This document shows positions 56,690-64,000 of a DNA stretch of 64,000 nt, one piece after another. Below the pieces are notes generated by a model. It saw nothing but the letters and a program-made list of their open reading frames with translations. It had not been told where the DNA came from and did not search any database. How positions within the stretch are numbered: position 1 is the first letter of the stretch; each line of letters begins with the position of its first letter. Source of the stretch: Desmodus rotundus (Eukaryota; Chordata; Mammalia; Chiroptera; Phyllostomidae); assembly GCF_022682495.2 (NCBI RefSeq), contig NC_071391.1, forward strand, positions 113,009,195 to 113,073,194. Reading direction: 5' to 3'. Position numbers and translations under genes: made by a program.

Positions 56690-57400
56690 CATATGTAGAC
56701 TATGCACAAGTCATAAATATTCCACTCAATTCATTTGCACTGATCCTATGTGTTCAACTCAATGAATCTGCAAAGAACACATGCTCAGGTATCCAGCGTT
56801 CACAGCAGTAAATGGAACCTTGGCAGCACTCCGGAGTCCCCGCCTAGCACTTAGGCACCCTGCAACTCCACCCTTCGGGAGTGACTATGATCTTCTCTTT
56901 CCCCCAAATAAACTTGACCTTCATAAAAATGGAACCGTCCTGTAAGTGCTCTATTCTACCTGAACTTTTTTGCTCACAGTTTTGTGAAATTCATTCCTGG
57001 TTGTTTTGTTTTTTATTTGTTGTTTTGCTTTTTTTCATTAAAAGATTGTTATTCTATTTTTCAACTATCATTTCGCCCTCTCCCCCCAATCACCACGCTG
57101 TTGTCCATGTCCATGGGTGCTTTTTCCTTTTTGCTCCATTCCTCAACCCCCTCACCTCCCCACCCACAGCTGTCATCTTGCTCTCTCTCTGAGTCTTTCT
57201 CTCCTTCACTAGTTAGTTTGGTTTGTTCTTTAGATTCCACACGTAAGTTTCCTGAGATTGAAGGTTCTTCTTTAGAGTGTGTTGAGTGTATAGCTATATG
57301 TGGAACTGCAGGGTAACAGGGTATATGTTCTTCAGCTTCAGTGGATGCGGTCAAGTAGTTGTTCTCCTTCACATCCCAATGGCTATGTATGAAAGTACGT
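56690..57400 (-). mobile_element. Old L1 3' region with nested L1
   Basis: The plus strand reads antisense L1M: 'gcactccggagtccccgcct', 'gaccttcataaaaatggaac' and 'ttttgtgaaattcattcc'. After a younger insertion (about 57040-57250) it resumes with 'tatgtggaactgcagggta' (usual form 'gtggaattgctgggtca') and 'gtatatgttcttcagcttc'. It is a dead, old copy. Confidence 0.6.
57040..57250 (-). mobile_element. Bat-type L1 3' tail nested in older L1
   Basis: 'tcaactatcatttcgccctc', 'tgttgtccatgtccatggg', 'tgctttttcctttttgctcc' and 'ttctttagattccacacgta' are the antisense bat L1 3' UTR. It interrupts L1M sequence that continues on both sides. Open frames of 103-110 codons on both strands are products of this C-rich UTR. 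Confidence 0.75.
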
Positions 57401-58485
57401 GCATACTTTGATATGGAAGTTATATAGGTATTTGGACATGAGAATCAATTTTGGTTGATTGTAAAAGAGACAAAACATTTAGTCTTTACTTAATAAATAA
57501 GTATTTTGACATACTGTACAAGAGTTTGAGCTGAATGATGCTGCATAGGCATTAATAAAATCATTCTTATAAAATAATGTATATTTGAAGATTGTAATGT
57601 TTTATTAGTCTCAAGAAAATATCTACTGAAATGTTGACTCTCTGCATTATCTTTAGTTGTCAATAACAAATAAAGTTTATCTGAAAATTTGTATGTTTAA
57701 AATTATACCATGTTGGCAAGGAAGTTCCTTAAGGAGATAATATTTTTAAATCAGAACTACTGATGTTCACAAAGATCCAAGTTCTGGCATTCCATAGTGA
57801 AGTTATTATATTTGGTTGAGATTTGAAATAAAGTCTTACATGTTCAAAACTAAAATATAGTTTACCCCCAAGTATGGAAGAAAATGTCCATCCAACAATG
57901 TGTTTTTATATTTATTTTCCTCAAAAATACAAATAGATGTATATATTTTAAAGTTACGTATTTAAAAAGTTACCTATGCCATGGGAACATACATGCAAGT
58001 ATTTTTCAGGCATATCTACAACAGCCTGCTTTCTAAGAATATATTCTTTTTTTTTAAAAAAAAAAGTATACTTAGTGTTTTAATCATCAGTAGTTTATTC
58101 CCTCAACTATAATTAGGGAAATGTACTAAATAATTATTATTTGTTAGCATCTGATGTTTCTTGACAATTTTTCTTTAGCACCTTATCTGAATTCACACTA
58201 TAATATCAAAATGTCATTTCCAGTCATGGACTTTAAACTTATTGTAACACTGATTTTTTCAAAGCTGAATGTGTGTAAAAACCAATGAATGAATAAGACA
58301 TTTTTCATAAGTATTAAGGAGTAAAATGAAGCTGTAGACTTTCAAACAGTTTTTAGTATTCTACAGTTCAGGTGTGCACTTACTTTACAACTGCCATACA
58401 AGAGTGCCTCATCTGGCTAAGGGAGCAGGTGATCCAGTTTTTCTTTCTTGGTGCATCTCCTTGGTGAAGTTTGAGAAAGGTGCTC
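57401..58485. other. Unassigned AT-rich DNA
   Basis: A T run followed by an A run lies at about 58048-58066. Nothing else is recognised. Confidence 0.4.
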
Positions 58486-58489
58486 GGTT

Positions 58490-58890
58490 TTCCAGCCTGC
58501 TTTGCATGTAAGAGTGGTTGTGTGACTCAGTTTAGTCAAAAACTTATAAGCAGAAGTCTTCTGAGGGGGAGTTTTGGAAAAATGTTTCCTTTTTAAAAAG
58601 ATCCAACAGGGAAGGAAGCTACTTACTCTTCTGCTGTCTCCCTTTTTCCTGAAGTGATTGTGGACATGGTGTCTGGAACACTGACTTTAATCCAGTGATC
58701 ATGAAGCATTTATCATCCAAACGAACAGTTGACACTGTAGGGGTCATGAGACAGAGCAGGGGTCTTGAGAATGTAGCTGAGCCATCACACAAAACCTGGA
58801 ATCATCTATAACCTGACATGTTGTGAAGTAATTAAAAATGTCCCTGTCAGTGCAATGTTAGGCTGTTATTTTCTGATATTCAATAAATGT
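58490..58890 (+). repeat. Old interspersed repeat, family not named
   Basis: 'taagagtggttgtgtgactc', 'ataagcagaagtcttctga', 'gaagtgattgtggacatgg', 'gtgtctggaacactgac' and the terminal 'caataaatgtaatcttaac' follow a mammal-wide repeat I know by pattern (gggagtggccatgtgaccc ... gtaagcagaagtctgct ... ataaatgtccttattg). I am not sure of its name. Confidence 0.45.
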
Positions 58891-59265
58891 AATCTTAACT
58901 GTTATATTTTTATAGTTGTAGAATGGGCATACTGTTTGCTCAACATCTTTCAGGTTAAGAAAGATCACATTGCTCTAATTTTTTAAAAATCAAGTTAAAT
59001 CATACTTTAAACATCTCTTCTTTGTGTGGTAACAAATATTTATCTTATTCAGCCACAGACACTCAGTGGGGAGCTGTTTCCTACTCAGTGGAATATTACA
59101 TTTGCCCCAGAGGACTGCCACTGACCTTTCTTTCCCTACAAAGCACTCCCTTACATAAAAACCTACTCCCTGCCATGATCTATTCAAGAAGTCAAACTAA
59201 GACCTATGTTCATTTTGAAATCTTCCAGCTTAGTTGGTTAATATCTTGTCTCTATTATCATTCAC
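58891..59265. other. Unassigned DNA
   Basis: Overlapping short frames occur on both strands (65 and 85 codons at 58990-59279). No domain is present. Confidence 0.35.
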
Positions 59266-59269
59266 TTGG

Positions 59270-60180
59270 ACAGACCTGAGCTGTCTGGCTCCAAGCCAAC
59301 ATCCCATGTCAGATTTTTCAGGTCCGAACATAGCAATTCCAGGGGCTTTACCTGACAAGCCTCAGAGGGGAAAACTACCTGCCCACAGCAGAGTTGATGC
59401 ACAACCTGTGCATTGCAGATACTTAAAGCAGTTGAGTTTAAGGAACCAGGGCCCTTTAAACATGTCTGAATCCCCAGCGTAGGTCTTCCACTTAGAAGCC
59501 TCTTTATCAGGGACCGATTGAAGAGGTTTCTCAGGCAACTCTGCCCAGATCACCTTATCAGGGACCCTTAAAAACATTTTTCTCCACTCCATTCCTGTTC
59601 CTTCTCCTCTAAGCCCCAAGACCAAAAATGGCAGGAGCATTTTGTTACTTCAACAGTAACACCAAAGTCAGCAGTGACGGCCCTGACCATTACCTGATGC
59701 TATTTTATAGGGAAAGTGAAACAGTGGGTGAGGTGACACTTCCCCCCATTTAGCATCCTACTGTAGTATCTCAACCAGTGATTACAAGCTTGACCATTAT
59801 GTTCATTTGGCTTGCTGTCCTAATCAGCTACTTCAAAATTTTTCTTAAGAGAGCTCATCTCTATTAATCAGCTGATCTCTTGACAAGCTGGAGAGGAGAT
59901 ATACCACTGGAAATGGTGTGGCAGAACTGAGCCACAGGCAACCCTTAGGATAATACCTTAGAAAATGCCACATGGTTTGGGGGTTATGACTTCTTTTGCC
60001 CTTACGAATTTTGGAGCGATCTACTTCTAAAATTGGAATATTAAAAATAAAAGTTGTTCTCACAGTTGGCTCCTCAAGTCCAGAGAAGCTGCAGTCCCTA
60101 GGGACACCATGCTTATCTGACTTTGAGGGAGAGGATAACAGTTGCCTTGTATTCTTTGGAGTTTAGAATACAGTTGAAAA
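59270..60180. other. Less AT-rich segment of unknown origin
   Basis: About 0.9 kb has a higher GC content than the flanks and frames of 72-92 codons on both strands. None has a domain I recognise. 'cttatcaggga' appears twice (59504-59514 and 59556-59566). A plus-strand AATAAA at about 60048-60053 follows an A-rich stretch. It could be an LTR-element interior, an old processed sequence or unique DNA; the evidence does not decide. Confidence 0.3.
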
Positions 60181-61940
60181 AATAAAAAAAATAATTCTCA
60201 TCAATTAAACAATCCTGTCAAACATGTGATAGTAAAACCTACACTCTGTGTTTTAATACTCTCCTGAGCCTTTAATTTCTCCTACAGTTTAAGCCAATTA
60301 ACTCTCTCTTGAGTCTTACCTGCTACCTGTCTTTGCTTCCTAAGTGATTAATGTTTATGGTAACAGATTTTGACAGCATTCTCCTGTGTGATCCGTCCCT
60401 CCCCTTCTCCCCCTTTCCTTCTTTTAAAATTAATTTTTAAAAGTACCTTTTTGCTGGAAATTATAGCTTACCACCTCACAGCCAGACTGCTCTGTTACAT
60501 AATGTGAAATGACAATATGACAAAAATAGAGAACATACACACACAGAATCAGAAAGTGGATCTAGTGTCACTATGCTGTCATGCTTTATTTTTCTTCAAA
60601 CTATCTGTATATTCTCTGAATTTTTTATACATTTGTGTCTCATAAAATTTGAGTGGCTAGGAAAAGGGGAGGTGGGGAGAAACAGAGATGGCATCAGTGT
60701 ATATAAAGTTAAAAATATATATACATTTTTTCCCAAGGGAGAAACAAAATTTAAATAGAATAAAAGCAGAACATGATTGGCTGCTACAGGTTTTAAAAAA
60801 GAAAAAAATAGAATAGTACAACAAATATATGGTTATCTCTAAAATTCTGAATTCTTTAATTTTTCTTTTTATTTATAACCATCAAGTTTGCCATGGAGAA
60901 TAAAACTAGTATCAAAATATTAATTTGTAAATAATGTTAATATTTTAGAAAAGAAAAACTTTTCAGTTTTTTCCTTCAATAAGCTTATAACAATTATTTT
61001 TTTTATTTTGTACAAATAACAAGACATCTGAAATTTTATACACATCAGAATTATAGTGTTAGAATCTGACTGATAGCATATAGTATGAATAAATGGGAAA
61101 GTGTATCAGCAATCCTACTTGTCCTCCTTTATGAATATGTAAATGAGGTAGTGTTGAATACCTTTTTCCAATTAATGTAGGCAGATCAGGGTTCTGCTGT
61201 CAGTTGCTCAGACATTTGACTTTTCAGGTTGTGATTTTTGCTGATTCAAAAAAAATCTTTAAACATTTTTTGATTCACTAAAATAACTTGCAACAAAATA
61301 AATTAAATTGATTTATTTTTCTTGATAAATGGAAGACCTAAAAGAGTTTCATGTCTCTTTGGAGACTTATGAGGAACAATGCTGATGAAAATTGAATGTT
61401 CACTGCTTGAAAGAAATCTGTGGGAATCAGATTTGTAAGAGAACAACAAAACACATTGTACTGCTCAACTGTTTAGTAATCTTTCAGTTGAAAGTGACAT
61501 TGATTCAAAATTGATTATCACAAAATAGTACTTACCAGTCCACATACCAGGATGGCTAAATAACTGTACCTATTTCAGGTGAGGATGGATGCCAGGCTTC
61601 AAGTGCATCACTAGCAACCTGTGCCATTTTTGCATCACCTGTTTCTGATTTATTTCTCAGACATCTTCTCTTCATTATTGTGAATGTGGCCCATGGAGCT
61701 CCGAGTTAACAAAGGACTTCTTTTTCAGGAACTTACATAGAGAGATCATCTTTCCCAGTTTCCCTGTCAATACCTCTTCTTTTACCTTGACAAAAGAATA
61801 CATCTAATGACATCAGAGCAATCAAACAAGCAACCACAGTTCTGATTGGCTCAGCTTGAACCATGTGATTAGCCTGACACCAATGACAATGTCTAAATGC
61901 AGGATGTGTTCTATTGAAAAGTTGGTCTATGTGCATTGCC
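60181..61940. other. Unassigned AT-rich DNA
   Basis: A C/T-rich patch lies at 60390-60425. Nothing is recognised as a gene or repeat family. The 61-69 codon frames have no domain. Confidence 0.4.
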
Positions 61941-61944
61941 ATGA

Positions 61945-62400
61945 CTGTTTAACAAATTGCCCCACAATTTAGTTGTGAAAAGTAATCAGTCGTTTTGCTA
62001 TTGGATTCTGTGAGGTCAACAATTCAGATAATGCAAGGCAAGAGAGGCTTGTCTGCTTCCCTTGATGTCCGCTAGGCCTCTCAGAAGGAGGGGTCTGGAA
62101 CATCTTATGCTTCCCTCGCTCCTATGCCTGAAAGTGGATGCTAGACGAAGTCAAAAGTTCAGGAATAGAATAGGTATCCATCTCTTACTCAATGTGGTCT
62201 CCTCTGAACTCTCTTTCATACTGAACTCTCAGTATGAAAGCTGTAGAGTGACTGGGCCTTTGATTGTCAGCTCAGAGCTCCAGAGACAGGCAGGTGGAAG
62301 TTGTGTTATCTTCTCCTAACTCACAGTCAGAAGTTACTAAATGTCACTTCTGAAACCTTCTATTCATTAGAAGTGAGTTACTAAGCCAGTACATATTCCA
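61945..62400 (-). mobile_element. LTR-like repeat (MaLR/MLT1-type), degraded
   Basis: Antisense pattern: 'acaaattgccccacaattta', 'ggattctgtgaggtcaacaa', 'agaagttactaaatgtcact', 'cttctattcattagaagtg' and 'agttactaagccagtac'. These follow an old LTR-type repeat (usual forms 'caaattaccacaaaattta' and 'tattctattcgttagaagc'). The middle is decayed. Confidence 0.5.
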
Positions 62401-63595
62401 AAGACTTACATATTTTGTGAGAGGAGACAAAGAACACGAGAACATATTTTTAAAAATCTCAATGTGTATAACTCTGAATGTCAAATGACACAATTTGACT
62501 GAAATACCTACTGGCTGATAGAAAGGTAACAAAAAAAGCTGTGTTTGTGATTCACAGTGCATAAGAAAGGAATAGATAGCTAGTAATCACAGCCTAGCTT
62601 AGTTTTAGGGCCCAATATATTGTACTATAGATATTATTTTATTAGTTATAATTTGGTGATATAGTTCTAATGAAATTAATAATTATATCATCTCTGAATT
62701 ATCACTAAGGATTGGTATTATATAATTTTTACCAGCCTTCTCATTTACGAGTATTGATTTTTCTTTTTCTATCAATTGTTTGGAACTGATTTTTATACAA
62801 TATCTTTAAGGAACGCAAATGGCTTCATGCTTTTCTTGAACCCTATTTACATTGATGGCTTTTACCTTAAAAGATAATATGACTGTACAGAAAATTGATT
62901 ACAAGCCTTTATTCTTTAACTTTAAGTTACTGATGCTGCTATTTTACATTTTTCCATCATTTGGAATTTTAACAGAAAATAAAAAAGAGTCTATTTGTTA
63001 TTGTTGGTATACAGTGAGCCTTTATTGTTGACTTTGCTTTTCTTCTTCATACGGGGTGAGGCTTCTCCCCCACGCCTGTGCCCATGTGCTCGCACTCGGG
63101 CGTCTAAAGAAGAGCGTTGCAGGGGCCATCCTGAGCCCTTAGTTACACCTGCAATGGGTTGTTTCTGCTCTGGGTAACTTGTGTGCCCTATGATTTTGGG
63201 CATCACTTCTGCTCTACGTGTTCTGATTTCTCAGTAATCACCAGTAATATGCATTTTAAATGACCAGTTTACAGCCTTGCATTTTTATTAATTTTCATTT
63301 TATCCTGTGAAGTCAGGGAAAGCTTTCAAATTGTTCCCCACATCACTTAATTAATACCCTAGTCTCCTGAGAATTTAAAACTATTTCCTAAACATTTTTC
63401 ATATTCATGAAATAGATTCTTTTCAGAATTAATATCTATCTTTAAGTCTTTTGTATATTGTTCAATATATTTGATTCTACATTATATTTTCATGGGTTCC
63501 AAGTTGCTAGTAATTATGTTTTTTTCCTTTTAATATTATTTAGGTTGTACCACTCCAAAATTGTTTATCAACAGTTATCCATATGAAAGTGTCCT
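62401..63595. other. Unassigned DNA
   Basis: The patch 63045-63180 is less AT-rich and has several CpGs. Frames of 60-71 codons on both strands there lack domains. Confidence 0.4.
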
Positions 63596-63599
63596 CCTG

Positions 63600-64000
63600 T
63601 CTTCAATAGTGAAATTTAAATAAGTTTTGAAATTGAGAAATGTAAGTCTTCCATTTTTTTCTTTATTATTGTGGCTATTCTTGGTGCTTTAAATTTCCGT
63701 AGAGTCATTTTATAGATTTCTAAAAAAAATACAGGTGGAATTTCAATAAAGAATCCATTGAACGTAAAAATCCATCTGGGGACTATCAACGTCTTAACCA
63801 TATTGTCTTCCAATCCACGAATATAGGCTACTTTTCTACTGATGTAGATCCTCCTTAATTCTTTCAGAGACGTTTTAAAGTTTTCAATGTACCAGTCTTG
63901 CACTTCTTTGGCTAAATTTATTCATAAACATTTTTTCCTTTCATAAGCTCTTGTAAGTGGAACTGTTTATTTAATTTTATTTCTGGATTTCATTTGTACT
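63600..64000 (-). mobile_element. Old L1 ORF2 fragment, runs off window
   Basis: The minus strand holds a 95-codon frame (63903-63616) of L1 ORF2. Recognisable parts are 'MQDWYIENFKTSLKEL' and later 'NMVKTLIVPRWIFTFNGF', which correspond to the conserved ORF2 region around 'LEDSILLRYQF' upstream of the C-terminus. The antisense landmarks 'aattgagaaatgtaagtctt' and 'gcacttctttggctaaattt' agree. The copy continues beyond 64000. Confidence 0.8.

Noticed and set aside
56881..57372. Three frames of 103-110 codons as genes
   Set aside because: They overlap on opposite strands and come from the C-rich L1 3' UTR and the flanking old L1.
59362..59640. 92-codon minus-strand frame as a processed pseudogene
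   Set aside because: I recognise no parent protein, there is no clear poly-A tail or target duplication, and the frame is short.

Overview
The window looks like 64 kb of AT-rich mammalian intergenic (or deep intronic) DNA. The animal is most likely a bat, probably Yangochiroptera. The evidence is three VES-type tRNA-derived SINEs, several copies of an L1 3' end of the kind I know from bat genomes, and short mariner and hAT DNA transposons. I found no host protein-coding exon, rRNA, tRNA or known ncRNA. The open reading frames are short (149 codons at most). Each is chance, low-complexity, or part of a dead mobile element.

Layout. 0-3.6 kb: AT-rich DNA with decayed L1. 3.8-7.4 kb: a GC-rich LTR-like block, an L1 3' end and a possible solo LTR. 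7.7-12.0 kb: a VES SINE, MIRs, an old repeat and a MER5-type hAT. 12.0-15.3 kb: the longest stretch with no repeat I recognise. 15.3-20.3 kb: a dense L1 cluster. 20.4-25.4 kb: a decayed ERV-L provirus on the minus strand (gag-like, protease/RT, RNase H, integrase and dUTPase remnants), split by a solo LTR and bordered by a hAT element. 26.3-31.3 kb: more L1 copies, two with inverted 5' parts, and a VES SINE. 31.3-44.8 kb: a microsatellite, MaLR-type LTRs, a mariner transposase relic, MIR, an old L1 interrupted by an LTR, a VES SINE and a mariner-type MITE. 46.5-57.4 kb: MaLR LTRs, two copies of a second MITE family, an L1 interrupted by one of them, and an L1 nested in an older L1. 58-64 kb: old repeats and an L1 ORF2 fragment running off the window.

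The genes do not work together; they are fossils. The best evidence lies in the insertion structures. A 208-bp MITE lies in an L1 with an exact TA duplication, and its terminal repeat resembles that of the mariner relic 19 kb away. An 820-bp solo LTR sits inside ERV-L pol. A 282-bp hAT-type element has an 8-bp target duplication. Three L1 insertions have the twin-priming form. Family assignments rest on recalled consensus patterns, not on a search, and most boundaries are good to about 10-50 bases. I see no convincing new functional system.
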